A stretch of 64,000 nt of DNA from Aquilaria yunnanensis (Eukaryota; Streptophyta; Magnoliopsida; Malvales; Thymelaeaceae). The first letter of the stretch is position 1; each line of letters opens with the position of its first letter. Of this stretch, positions 34,516 through 46,055 are shown piece after piece. A program made the translations under genes and the position numbers. Under the pieces are notes generated by a model. That model was not told where the DNA came from. It made no database searches and saw nothing but the letters and a program-made list of their open reading frames with translations. The stretch lies in assembly GCA_039654915.1 (NCBI GenBank), contig CM077593.1, forward strand, positions 62,068,501-62,132,500, in the 5' to 3' direction.

Positions 34516-34768
34516 CTAGGTCATGAAAATGTATATGTTGTATGTAGTAAGCATGATTTAGGATCATACATACGTGTATGATTTTGATAAAGGCTAACGA
34601 AGGATATGTGTATGAAGCAATGAAGGCATGTTTCTGTATTTCTGATCGAATGCTATATGCATCTCTTTTGCCATATATGAGCATGTTAGAAGTTGTTTCA
34701 TACACATGTTGCTTTGTTGAGTCTTGTTTTGTAAATTGAACTAAAACATGTGAATTGCATCAATGTAG

Positions 34769-37700
34769 ATGGCTTGTAAGAATATAGTTGCAGAATTAAA
34801 CCGTGACCTCAAATTGGATGGTGAAAACTATTCAATTTGGCAACAGAAGGTCAAATTCATTTTAACTGAGCAAGATACTCTTGATGTGCTCACTCAAGAG
34901 ATCATGCCTCCTGCTGAGGGATAGGATAGGACTGCCTATGAGGCATTCCTTAAGAAGAACTCTCTCTGTAGAGTCACTCTCCTCTCCACTATGGTGGATG
35001 AGATTATGGTGGAATTCTCCATGCTTGAGGGGGCTAAGGCCATATGGGACTTAGTCGAGGCCAAGTATGGAGATGTTTCTATAGAGAAACAACGCTCAAT
35101 GATTCTCAGGTTTGAGAATTATGTGAAGCGTGCTGATCACTCTATGAGTGCTCATTTGCGTGAGATGTCACGCATGATCCACCAACTCAAGATAGCAGGG
35201 CATGTGCTCACTGATGAGCAACAAGTGCAAGCAATAATCCGTTCCTTGCCCGATGAGGAATGGAAGTTGATGAAGGTCAACTTACGCCATAACCCTCAAA
35301 TAATGTCATTTGATGACATTGCTCGTCACCTCCTCCTTGAGGCTGAGGTGATGGCCCTCAAGGACCATTCTAAGGGATATGTTGCCTCATCCTCTATCCA
35401 GAAGGGATGGAAGAAGAGTGGTGGCAAAGGAGGGCCAGGGAAGAGCAAGGGAAAAGGTCCTGCTTCCAAGAAAAGGTTCAAGAAGAAGCGGGACTTAAGC
35501 AAGCTGAAATGCTTCAACTGTGGGTATAAAGGACACTTTGCAAAAGATTGCAAGGGTCCACCCAAGGTACATACATACCCTTCTACTTCCATTGTACATG
35601 TTGTGTCATGTACATTACTAACTGACTGCAATTCTTTGTGGATTGTAGAGTCAGGAGCAACAGACCACATAGCCCGGGATAAGTCCTGGTTTGTGGCCTA
35701 CAGGAAGCTCTCAAAAGGAGCTAAGCATGTTTCAGTGGGAAATGATGCCAAGCTGGAAGTAGAAGGCATAGGAACATGTAAAATTCCTGTGAATATTGGG
35801 TATTTGTATCTAATAGATGTATTGTATGTACCAAACATTTGTAGAAATTTGATTTCTATAAGTTCTATGTTGAAGTACAATTATTGCTTTAACTTCTTTA
35901 ATAATAATGTGTCTATTATTAAAGATAATAAGATAGTATGCACTTGCTCAGTTAATAATGGGCTTTATGAATTGAAGCCAACTAACCATTCTGTTGCAAG
36001 TCCTAGTTGCCATGTGACAGAGGTCGCAAATGAAATAAGATGGCATGAGAGGTTGGGTCATATTGGTCAAGATAGAATGGACAAGCTAGCTAAGAGTGGC
36101 TTGCTAGGTTCCTTGACCAAGGTTGTCCTTCCAAGTTGCCAATCATGCCTAGAGGGCAAAGCCACAAGAAAGCCTTTTGGCAAAGGCACTAAGTTTAGTT
36201 CACTCTGACCTGTGTGGGCCAATGAGGGTTGAATCCAGAAATGGATTTAAGTATTTCATCACATTCACAGATGATTACACTCGATTCACCCACATCTACC
36301 TACTAAGAAACAAGGCACAGGCCTTGGCATGCTTTGAGAAGTATGTACACTTGGTTGAGAACCAAGTAGGTAAGAAGGTTAAGTCCTTGAGGACAGATAG
36401 GGGTGGAGAGTATACATCAAATACATTCAAGGCATTTTGTGACGTAAAGGGTATTGAAAGGGAGTTCACTCTTCCTTGGACACCCCAACAGAATGGAGTG
36501 TTTGAGAGAAAAAAATAGAACTCTTATGGACATGGTACGTTCCATGATGGCAAAGGCCAACTTAGACATCATTTATTGGAGTGATGCACTGCTGTGTGCA
36601 GTTCATGTCCTCAATAGAGTACCCACCAAGAATGTGAACTCTTCTCCATATGAGTTATGGAAGAAGAAAACTCCTAACCTAAGCTATTTATGCCCTTGGG
36701 GTTGTTTAGCTTATGTTCACATAACGGACCATCCTTTGGGAAAGTTGGGTCCAAGAGGGAGGAGGTGTGCCTTCCTTGGTTATAGTGAACAATCTAGGGG
36801 TTATGTGTTCTTGGATATAAGTCACAAAACTGGGAACATCTTTGATGCAAGGAATGCTAACTTTGTGGAGGATGAGTTTCCCAAAGTTGGTGAATGTGGT
36901 GACTTAACCTCATTAAGCCAGATCCTAGATGAGGATCAACCAAGTGTCATAAGGAGACCTGGGACACATGCACCTACTCTAGAGGGAGTACCTCAACCAC
37001 ATGGAGCAATGGCTCCAGAAATACCTGTTGTTGTGGACCAACATGAGCAAGACCTCTAAGAGGAAGGTTTTGTTCAAGAGGGAGTTGAGGATACTCAAGA
37101 GCAAAATGTTGAGCCTCAAAAGATGGAGCATGAGTTGCCTTCATCTCAACCTACATTGAGAAGATCAATGAGGAAATTTGGACCACCTAAAGAATGGTGG
37201 ATCTTGGATAGTGAGGAAAATTTGGTTGCATCTGAGATAGATGAACCAAGTAACATTAAGGAGGCTCTTGAGGGTGCACAGAGGGAAGAGTGGCTAAATG
37301 CAATGAAGGATGAGTTGCATTCAATGCATCTCAATGGGGTTTGGGAGCTAAGTGATCTTCCTCCAGGCCGTAAGGCAATTGGGAACAAGTGGGTTCTCAA
37401 GATCACGGTGAACTCTGATGGAAGTATCGAAAGGTACAAGGCCCGTTTGGTGGCCAAGGGTTTTACACAGAAGGAGGGTGTTGATTTCAAAGACACCTTC
37501 TCTCCTGTTGTAAAATTCACTTCCATCAGGATATTACTTGCCATCGTGGCAAATCTGGACCTAGAGTTACATCAGATGGATGTAAAGACCGCCTTTCTCA
37601 ATGGTGATTTGAGTGAGGAGATATATATGAGACAACCTGAGGGGTTTGTCCAAAAGGGTCAAGAGGACAAGGTATGTAGACTGAAGAAGTCTATCTATGG

Positions 37701-38055
37701 TCTTAAGCAAGCTTCAAGACAGTGGTACTTGAAGTTTCACCATGCAATCACAAGCTATGGCTTTGTGATGATGCATGAAGACCATTGTGTATACTTGTAC
37801 TCTTCTGGGTCTAGTTTTGCAGTATTGACTCTATATGTAGATGATATACTGATTGCAAGTAATGGGGTTGCATTGTTAAGTACCATCAAGGGATGGTTGT
37901 CTTCCACCTTTGACATGAAGGACATGGGAGAGGCTGCCTTTATCCTAGGGGTTAAGATCCTGAGGGATAGAAAGGCAAGGCTATTGGCCCTTTCTCAAGA
38001 ACCTTATATTGATAAGATTCTTGCAAGGTTCAACTTAACAAATGCAAAGCCCATG
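34769..38055 (+). pseudogene. gag-pol: Copia gag-pol, several breaks, truncated in RT
   Basis: It starts with the family's MACKNIVAELNRDLK at 34769. Breaks seen by comparison with the minus-strand copy are a TAG near 34922 in gag, a deletion of about 17 bp near 36183 that shifts frame before the integrase core, an extra A near 36512 just after the integrase catalytic Glu region, and a TAA near 37057. The zinc knuckle (about 35510), VESGATDH (protease, with Glu in place of the catalytic Asp of VDSGATDH, 35646-35669), HSDLCGP (36198), TDRGGEY (36396) and YVDDILIAS (37840) are visible. The frame ends where the Gypsy-1 LTR enters. Confidence 0.92.
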
Positions 38056-39074
38056 TGATGTGAACCCCGATGGTATAAAGACCATGAAACTCGCCCAAGA
38101 TGTTTTCAAGCTCAACAAGACATCAAAGAGACTGGGTTTGAAGACCCCCACCCCTAATCAACCTGTGATTAGAAACGAGAAGTATAGAACTCCAAGAACA
38201 CAAGCACACTTGTGCACCAAGGCAGTCCAGAAAGAACCAAAGAGAAAACCTCTCCAAAGAGCAATATTATTTCGAAAATTTTCTGTATGTTTACATCCAG
38301 AAAATGCACCTTTATATAGGCCTAAACTAGGGTTAAAAGCTGGGCAAAATTCGCAGCCTAAATCCCTTAGGAATCCTAGATACAAAGACATAGGAAATCC
38401 TAGTCAAATTAGGACTATAATTCCTAGTTTGAATAAGTTTAATGAATGCAGCGTATGCCACTTGTCCAAAATGATTTAAAACTATTCCATAGCCTAAATA
38501 ACTTCCTAAATAATGTAAATAATTAGGAAAATAAAATAAGATACGTTACAGCACAAGATTGGGCATAAAAACCCAAAATAGTCTTCTCAGGTGGTTCCTG
38601 CTTGTGTCTTCAACTTCAAGCTGAAATTCGAAATTGATGCATCCATGATTTCTCAAAATGCAAAGAATAAAAGTTGTAGATCTCTTTCTTAGCTTTGAAA
38701 TGACACCTGAACCACACAAAATGGACATCTGAATCCAAAGATATGCCCAAAATACTGCAACTGCTTCTGAACCAGCGATCACTCGTAAATCGCGACTTTG
38801 AAGCTAAATTGGACCTCCTTAACGTGCAAACTGGGTTTGATGATCTTCATATGATTTTTATATCCAGATGTTATCTTTCCATTGAATCAAGAATTACTCA
38901 ATTCTGATCTGTTTAGCTCAAGATATGATTTTTCTACCAGAACATCACCAATCTGTCAACATCCGAGCTTGAAGTGCACTAGTGAGCTCCTTAGCCTTTT
39001 TCCTTGTCAATGGTCCACTAGAAACCTTCAGTGGGTCCTTTCCTTCCTTGGTTGTGTCTTCTTTGATCGTATCA
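38056..39074 (-). mobile_element. Mosaic Gypsy-1 LTR (1019 bp) at a rearrangement junction
   Basis: The left part (38056 to about 38512: U5, R and proximal U3) is nearly identical to the other Gypsy-1 LTRs. The right part (distal U3) is very different, except for a short terminal piece encoding a relative of KDPLKVSSGP-TRKKAKEL. The left flank is Copia RT (CCATG) and the right flank is inverted satellite (AAATG). The flanks do not match, so this is not a simple solo LTR. Confidence 0.85.
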
Positions 39075-40848
39075 AAATGTAAAGCTTCACATCTTGTTTG
39101 TAATCAAAATGGAAACCTTGACAACTTGTTTAGAATGAAATGGAAACACTTCAAACTAGTTTGGAATGAAATGGAAACATTCAAAACTTGTTTGGAATGA
39201 AATGGAAACAATCACAACTTGTTTGGAATGAAATGGAAACATTCACAACTTGTTTGGAATGAAATGGAAAGGTTCACAACTTGTTCGGAATGAAATGGAA
39301 ACATTCACAACTTGTTTGGAATGAAATGGAAACATTCACAACTTGTTTGGAATGAAATGGAAATCTTCACAACTTGTTTGGAATGAAATGGAAACATTCA
39401 CAACTTTTTTGAAATGAAATGGAAACAGTCATAATAACCTGTTTCTAATGAAATGGAAAGCTTCACAACTTGTTTGGAGTAAAAGGGAAGCATTCACAAC
39501 TTGTTTGCAATGAAATGGGAAGCTTCAAAACTTGTTTCAAATGAGATGGAAACATTCACAACTTGTTTGGGATGAAATGGAAACATTCACAACTTGTTTG
39601 GAATGAAATGAAAACATTCACAACTCTTTTCGAATGAAATGGAAAGCTTCACAACTTGCTTGGAACGGAATCGAAACTTTCACGACTTGTTTGGAATGAA
39701 ATGGAAACATTCACAACTTGTTTGGAATGAATTGGAAACATTGACAACATGTTTGTAATAAAAAATGGAAACCTTCACAACTTGTTTTGAATGAAATGGA
39801 AACATTCAGAAGCTGTTTGAAAAGAAATTGAAAGCCCCACAACTTGATTATAATGAAATGGAAAAATTCACAACTTGTCTGTAGTGAAATGGAAACCTCG
39901 ACAATTTGTTCGGAGCGAACTGGAAACATTCGGAACTCGTTTGGAATGAAATGGAAACATTCACAACTTGTTTCGAATGAAATGGAAACGTTCACAACTT
40001 GTTTGGAATTAAATTGAAGCATTCAAAAGTTGTTTGGAATGAAATGGAAACATTCAGAACCTGTTTGTAATGAAATGGAAACATTCACAACTTGTTTGGA
40101 ATGAAATGGAAACTTTCACAACTAGTTTGGAATGAAATGGAAACATTCACAACTTGTTTGGAATGAAATGGAAACAATCATAACTTGTTTGGAATGAAAT
40201 GGAAACATTCACAACTTGTTTGGAATGAAATGGAAACATTCACAGAACTTTTTTGGAATGAAATGGAAACATTCACAACTTTTTTGGAATGAAATGGAAA
40301 CATTCACATAACTTTTTTGGAACGAAATGGAAAGCTTCAAAAACTTGTTTGGAATGAAATGTAAAGCTTCACAACTTGTTTGGAATGAAATGGAAACATT
40401 TACAACTTGTTCGGAATGCAATGGAAACATTCACAAGCTGTTTCGAATGATATGGAAGCTTCACAACTTGTTTCGAATGAAATGAAAACATTCATAACTT
40501 GTTTGGAATGAATTGAAAACATTCACAATCTGCTTGGAATGAAATGAAAACATTCACAACATGTGTTGGAATGAAATGGAAAGCCTCACAACTTGTTTCG
40601 AATGAAATGGAAACTTTCACATCTTGTTTGCAATGAAATGGAAACCTTCACAACTTGTTTAGAATGAAATGGAAAGCTTCACAACTTGTTTGGAATGAAG
40701 CGGAAAGATTCACAACATGCTTGGAATGAAGTGGAAAACTTCACAACTTGTTTGGAACGAAATGGAAACATTCACAACTTGTTTAGAATGAATTGGAAAC
40801 ATTCACAACTCTTTTCGAATGAAATGGACAGCTTCACAACTTGCTTGG
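39075..40848 (-). repeat. 31-bp satellite, inverted orientation (1.8 kb)
   Basis: Monomers now read ACAACTTGTTTGGAATG...AAATGGAAACATTC on the plus strand, the reverse complement of the arrays before 33042. Variants such as CATAATAACCTGTTTC (about 39430) and GAATGAAGCGGAAAG (about 40693) recur in 53673-59006. The array continues across the Tat insertion. Confidence 0.94.
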
Positions 40849-41614
40849 TGATGCCGATCAGCATCTTCGTGGAGTGACATTGAGACTTGTAGAGGGACTT
40901 CTTGAGAGGGAGACCGCCTGGAGTCCTGAACTGCCCAGGGGAGTGTGCCTAAAAAGCTCAGAAGAGAGGGTTAGGAGGTCCCCGGGGTGTGTTTCCGGGG
41001 AGGAGTCTCCGACGCCCAAGTCAGTGTCCTGGAAGAAAATAAGGGAGGAGCACTGAAAAGTAGAACCGTCTTGCCTGTTTGTGTTTTCTCAAGGAGAGGA
41101 GTCTGCTCAAGGATCCATCATTTGCCCAGGTTTATGTCCTGGTATTTATAGGAGTATTCAGCCCGTTCAGATCATGACACGTGTTCAGTCAGATCTTTCC
41201 TGAGTTTATGGGCGTAGGGGACAAGTAGCCGGTGGCAGGTTTCTTAAGCCTTGAACCGAGACAGGTCATGATGGGACCTGGATGGCATCGGTGTGTCAGA
41301 CCACCGTTTGAGGCGGCATGTAACGTCTGTGGGCGACACGTCAGAGGCTCCTTAAATGCTTGTGTCGTACTCTCGAAGTCCCCGGATGAGGTCGTCCTCT
41401 GGCGCGGACAATGCCCCTTCGGGAAATATGCCCGTAGTTCGGGGAGTTCCCTGATTCAGGGTTCAGCCTTCGGGGAGATCCTCTTCGGTTTGCGATAGCT
41501 GATTCTCCATCTCCGAAGGTGATCTGTTTAGTACCTCGGGGGACTAATAGTATCCTCGCGTTCCCTGACGCTCCGAGTTCGGGTCAGATAGAGGCGATAG
41601 TCCTTCGGCTATCA
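40849..41614 (-). mobile_element. Tat element 3' LTR (766 bp)
   Basis: TGATGCCG to GGCTATCA on the plus strand. It is about 32 bp longer than the partner LTR because of an extra stretch near 41445-41480 that partly repeats its surroundings. A TATA-like TATAAATA lies on the minus strand near 41146-41153. It is GC-richer than the other families. Confidence 0.93.
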
Positions 41615-41640
41615 CATGCCCCCCTTTGGAAGCCGAAGTG
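41615..41640 (-). promoter_or_regulatory. Polypurine tract of the Tat element
   Basis: The minus strand reads CCAAAGGGGGGCATG immediately before the 3' LTR start TGATAGCC. This is the expected plus-strand primer position. Confidence 0.75.
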
Positions 41641-42048
41641 GAGACTTCGGTTTGTAGTGTTTCCGAGGATGCTCTTTGGGAGTTTTTAGCGAGTAAAACC
41701 TGTGCCGAAGGTACACCTTTTGCCCGAAGATATGGGCTATTCGGCCATGGCCTGTCTTTTGGTGTCTTCGAGGCAACCTACTTCTTTCCTTTTTCCTTTT
41801 GCAGGCCTGTGCAACGTCGTGTCTCATGACCAGGCGTGTCAGTCTGGAGCGGTGCGCCCCAGTTTTTTAGGGGTGTCAGAAGGCGTGTCCCCTACTTTGG
41901 CGCGGCGGCTGACATGTGGCACACTGTCATTAGAAGAGAGTCGTGTCGGTTATAGAGGGCGCGTCTTTTTGGGCGCAGAGAACAGTTATGGCGACTATTC
42001 ACCTTCAAGAGGTACTTATGACGCCGGTTCGTCTACCCACCTTCGGCC

Positions 42049-42058
42049 TATATATATA
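42049..42058 (+). promoter_or_regulatory. Candidate TATA box of the antisense gene
   Basis: TATATATATA on the plus strand about 250 bp upstream of the first ATG of the antisense gene, in otherwise non-coding Tat sequence. A promoter here would drive transcription opposite to the element's genomic RNA. This is inferred from position only. Confidence 0.5.
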
Positions 42059-43141
42059 GCCCATTCCATCATAAGTTCCTTTTTTGGTTTTGCTTCTGCT
42101 CTTTTCCCTGCTTGCAACTGTTTTTTCCTCTGCTTTCTGCGGCGGTGCTGTTTGACAGAGTTTTTTCCGGCAATCTTTCACGACGGCGACTTCAAACCCA
42201 GATTTTGGCAAGTCATTTGGTGGGTTTTTTATTTCCAGAATCCTCTGATTTTTAGAGTTTTTCCGGAAGTTGTTTTCTTTCCTTTTTTCGAACTCGTTTC
42301 TCAGCCAACATGCCTGTTCCTGAGAGCTGGCAACCCCTTTTGTCTCACCCCTGCTGCACTACCCCCAAAAAACTAGCAAAATGGAAGAAAAAGTTCTTTC
42401 TTCCTTCGTATGCCATTACGAGGTTGCCACGTTCTGACCAATTTGGCTTTTCGAACCGTAGTAATGAGGTTACCGTTTTCCGAGCCCAATTGAACCCCGG
42501 ACTTCGGTACCCTCCTCCGAAGATGGTTTGCGACTTCTGCCAATTCCATGGCATTGTCGTAAATCAACTTCCGCCGAACTCGTACTGCTATTTTAATGCC
42601 TTCATCTGCATGTGTGGCGTCTTCGGGATAGAACCCCACTTTGTTATTTTTATGCAGTACTACAAGCTTTTCATGGTCCCGAAGGGTGGCTTTTATTTCA
42701 TGGTACCTCAGGGATCCGGGAGCAAAAAATATATGTTCACCTTTGCCACCAAGGACAGCTGGCAAGGGTGGCAACAAAAATTTTTCTTTCTGAAGATGGA
42801 GGAGGCCTGGTCGCATGTTCCGACCAAGTAGGCTCAGGGAAAGCTGGAGATGGACGTCGTAGATCCGAAGATAATGCTAACTCCGAAGTTGGCTTCTGTC
42901 TTTGCGGACTTCGACGGACGTATCCGCGCTGTCTCGGACTGGGGTCCCGAGATCTCCTCACGGTCTCTCTACCCCTTCCCCATTAATTGGAGGTTAATGA
43001 CCGAAGAGGTTCTTCGGGAGCTAGGGGTAGTGAAGGAGCACAAGACTGACCTCGAGATGCCAGCTCCTGCCATAGCCGGGAAGGATTCTTGGTTGGTGAA
43101 ACACCTTCGGGGGGAACTTACTTTCAAAACTTTCTTCGAGA

Positions 43142-43213
43142 GTAAGTTATCTCTGGCTCCCTTTGTTATGGTTTTCATCTTGGACTCACGCTGATATCTT
43201 CTTTCTTTTCCAG
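43142..43213 (+). other. Intron 1 of antisense gene (72 bp)
   Basis: GTAAGT donor and TTCTTTTCCAG acceptor. Splicing keeps the reading frame from ...FKTFFE into MGDGTTAFYKS. Without splicing the frame hits a stop at 43192-43194. Confidence 0.75.
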
Positions 43214-43605
43214 AGATGGGCGACGGCACTACTGCCTTCTACAAATCCCTTTTCACTGGCCAAGTTGAGAAGGGTGAGCAGACAAAGAAGGCTGCTTCCC
43301 GAAGGCGGAAAGCGACTGGGGCTGGGCCTTCGGCCAAACGGGCAAAGAAGACTATTCCCCCTCCTCATTCAAAAATTCTTGAGGAGGTAAGCGAGGAGCC
43401 CGAGGTTGCTGCCATTCCACCGCCCGAGGTCGATGCCGACGTCCCCCCGACCGACGTCCCTCCTCGGAGCCCTACCTCGTCGCAGGCCCTTCTGGATGCC
43501 ATGGTAGAGGTTCTTTCTGCCGAGGAGCGGGTATACGCAAAGGCAAGGGGATACCCACCGAGGAGGCCCCGGACTCTGGCGATGACGACGTCGAGGTGCC
43601 GCCAG

Positions 43606-43694
43606 GTTCGCTTTCTCAGGCAAAGTGTGATGTCTTTACTTTTTGAATTTTGGGATGTACTTGTCTTGACCAACTTCTTGTTTTTTCCGTGTAG
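43606..43694 (+). other. Intron 2 of antisense gene (89 bp)
   Basis: Donor CCAG|GTTCGC and acceptor TTCCGTGTAG|GGGAG. The join gives EVPPG-ESLTPSW only in the acidic frame of exon 2. That supports both the splice and an earlier frameshift in exon 2. Confidence 0.65.
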
Positions 43695-43954
43695 GGGAGT
43701 CACTCACTCCGAGTTGGGCGGTCGAACACGCCCGGAAGCGAGCCCTTCGCGATGCTAAAGTCCCGCAAGGGAAGATCCCGAAGGAGCCCTTCTGGTCGTT
43801 TACGGAGGACATGAATTTGTACTCCGGAGACTGCCAACAAATGGCCAAAGAGATCTCGAAGGGGATGCTTACTGAGGCCTCCTTTAGGGCTATCGCGGAA
43901 GCTTATCCGGGCGATGGCTCCCTCGCAGTGAAGGTTTCCGAGCACGCTGCCCAG

Positions 43955-44046
43955 GTATGCTTCACGCCTATCTTTTTTCCCTTCAATTTTTTCTAGGTGT
44001 TTGGCTTTCTCTTTGTCTTACTGACCTCGCCTTTATCCCTTTGCAG
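43955..44046 (+). other. Intron 3 of antisense gene (92 bp)
   Basis: CCAG|GTATGC donor and CCCTTTGCAG|CTG acceptor with a long T-rich tract. The join gives SEHAAQ-LLGYADYL in phase 0. Confidence 0.75.
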
Positions 44047-44373
44047 CTGTTGGGGTACGCTGACTACCTCAGAGTTCGGGTAGCCAGGCAGATGGCATTC
44101 CGAGCCTCGGCCTTAAAGGTTATTGATAAAACTAAGGCGGACCAGATGGCCAAGGTCGCTTTCCGGGACGGGTTTTGCCTCGCTCGGCACCAAGTTCTTC
44201 AGAGGTTCCCAGATCTGGACCTCTCTTTCTTGGAGGCTCTAAACATTCCCGAGGGGCCTCGGTGGTCCTGGTCCAAGATTGAGCACCTGAACTTGCCTTC
44301 TTCTATCTCAGTGCCAAAGGTGGTGGACAAGCACGTAGGGGCTGGTGGCTCTCGGGACGCCGAGATTCCTTAG

Positions 44374-44641
44374 TTTGTTCTAGGACTCCTTGCCTTTTTC
44401 TTCTTCTTTTGGTACTTCTCCTTCTCTATAAGCCGATTCACCTTAATGAAGATTTGTTTGGCTAAGTCTTTTTGCGAGATGTTTCGTTCTCCCCTTTGTC
44501 CCGAACATGACCACTGAAGGGACTTTGGAAAATCATAACTGTGCTTATTTTGGCGAGCACCTTCGCGAGATTTTTTGTTTCCCATTTTTCCTGAACGTGA
44601 TCGCTCAAGGGACTTCGGGAAATCATATCTGCACTTATTAC
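44374..44641. other. Tat non-coding stretch between antisense gene and nested LTR
   Basis: It holds two related segments of about 110 bp (GAACATGACCACTGAAGGGACTT near 44500 and GAACGTGATCGCTCAAGGGACTT near 44590, each split by a few substitutions). No coding potential is evident. It ends in ATTAC (44637-44641), the duplication of the LTR-3 insertion. Confidence 0.6.
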
Positions 44642-46055
44642 TGTTAGTATTGTGCCCAAAAGGCCAATCATGAGATGATTGTATTTTTACACATTGAGTC
44701 ATGATATTTTATTGAGGCATTAATCCAGCAATTATGTTTGTTTTGTTTCTGCGTAACGTAATAAACATAATTGTAACCCTAGAATAATGATATTCTTAAA
44801 TGTCCCTAGTCTAGTATTATTGTGGAGCGGGTTGCAATAATACATAATGACTAGCATATGTGGAGACTAATATGAGACATGTAGTCTACATATGGGTACA
44901 AGTTGGAGAACTTGTGTACTGGACCGACCCACCATGAGAACACTTCATGGATCGTTATATGAGTGTCAAAAGTGATTCTCATAGTGATCATGGTATATGT
45001 AGTCCTTCGACCTAAGATCATCAAGGTTCCCTACATGTGAGTCACATACTTTGATACTTTCCTTTGTTGCTCGTAACTGAGTGAACTTGAAGGAGGTCAT
45101 TGGGTATGTCACATATCATGCGGAGGGATTTGTATGATCAAGATGGGATTTGTCCCTCCTATGTAACGGGAGTGATATCTTTGGGCCCCTTGATAGAGTG
45201 AGACTTAGAAAATGCATGGCCATGCTCCGATGAGTTGATATATGATATCAATGTCATCAGTTTAAGTTAGTCTACTCGGTAATCAAGAAACCAAAGATTG
45301 GGCTATACGAGAGTGACACATTCCATGTCTCGTGCTTAGTCTTGATATCTTGGACAAAGGGACAATGGCATATATCGGTGATGATCATAAAGGTTTAGTC
45401 GATTCACCGACAATCTTGTCACTTGGGTAGCAATGATGTGTTGCTAGACACCGCTCATTGCTTATGATCATAAATGTGATTTATGATCATTGCCAACATG
45501 GCAAGAGCCTATTGGGTCGCACACATAGAGCTATTTGGATCATTAGAGTGCATGGGCTAATTATTTGGGTTATAGTTTCACTTTAATTTCGTATTAATAA
45601 TGGGCCAAGGAGTTGAGCCATTATTAAGCCCGAAATTAAATCCTAATTGGATTAGGGCTTTGAAACCCATTAGGCCTGGAAGTTGAGTCTCACTATAAAT
45701 ACAACTTTTAAGTGAGAAATTCGTAGGTCTCCTTGCCCTAGCCTCCCAAAAAGGACAGCCGCACTCTTCTCTTGCAGTTCCTTGGAGGACGCAAGCTAGC
45801 ACTGCGAGTGCAAGAGAAACGCATCTGCCGGGACGTGGTGGAAGCGTGGTGATCCCGAGAGGCTCGTGTGGATACCATAGAGAGCCTGAACACGTCAACT
45901 GTTCAGGTTTTGTGATTCGACTCTACAGTTGAGTGAGAGATCTCAATCGAAAATTAGGTATGAAATTTTCGAACACCCGGTTTACCCCGTTTCACTTGGA
46001 TCCTGGAGGGTTTCGGTTAAATTCCGCTGCGCTGTTTGGCTCCCGAAACCCAACA
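44642..46055 (+). mobile_element. Solo LTR of the third family (LTR-3, 1414 bp) inside the Tat element
   Basis: TGTTAGTATTGTGCCC...CGAAACCCAACA, flanked by ATTAC at 44637-44641 and 46056-46060. A TATA-like CTATAAATAC lies near 45692-45701. It matches 29882-31297 in the opposite orientation, both about 1.4 kb. It sits just beyond the pol stop codon, whose TAA overlaps the duplicated target. Confidence 0.93.

Larger units (their letters stand above)
33042..38055 (+). mobile_element. Decayed Copia element, plus strand, 3' end lost
   Basis: 5' LTR (33042-34501), primer site, leader and gag-pol up to the middle of RT. It is then cut by a Gypsy-1 LTR at 38056. The remaining pol, the 3' UTR and the 3' LTR are not found downstream, where inverted satellite begins at 39075. 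The 3' part was therefore lost or moved by a rearrangement. Confidence 0.92.
42310..44373 (+). pseudogene. Spliced antisense gene of the Tat element (four exons)
   Basis: The gene lies on the strand opposite gag-pol, between pol and the 3' LTR. Proposed exons are 42310-43141, 43214-43605, 43695-43954 and 44047-44373. All introns are short (72, 89 and 92 bp) with GT...AG ends, T-rich 3' ends, and phases that join well: A|AG (Lys), G|GG (Gly) and CAG|CTG. Exon 1 encodes a region rich in F, C and aromatic residues (FCQFHGI, FGIEPHF) resembling the plant 'putative gypsy-type transposon' domain (PF04195, from memory). Exon 2 has a basic KAASRRRKATGAGPSAKRAKK stretch. A TAG at 42829-42831 interrupts exon 1, and an apparent indel at about 43530-43560 shifts the frame in exon 2. 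Such antisense ORFs are known in Tat/Retand-type elements; their role is unknown. Confidence 0.75.

Noticed and set aside
41626..42376. Plus-strand ORFs upstream of the antisense gene (for example 41702-42376)
   Set aside because: They overlap the putative promoter and the polypurine tract region, show no domain, and one continues into exon 1 in a different frame. I treat this stretch as non-coding.
45578..45898. 106-aa ORF in the LTR-3 solo LTR, also seen in part at 30040-30228
   Set aside because: It lies antisense across the TATA/R region of a solo LTR. It is broken in the other copy and has no known domain.
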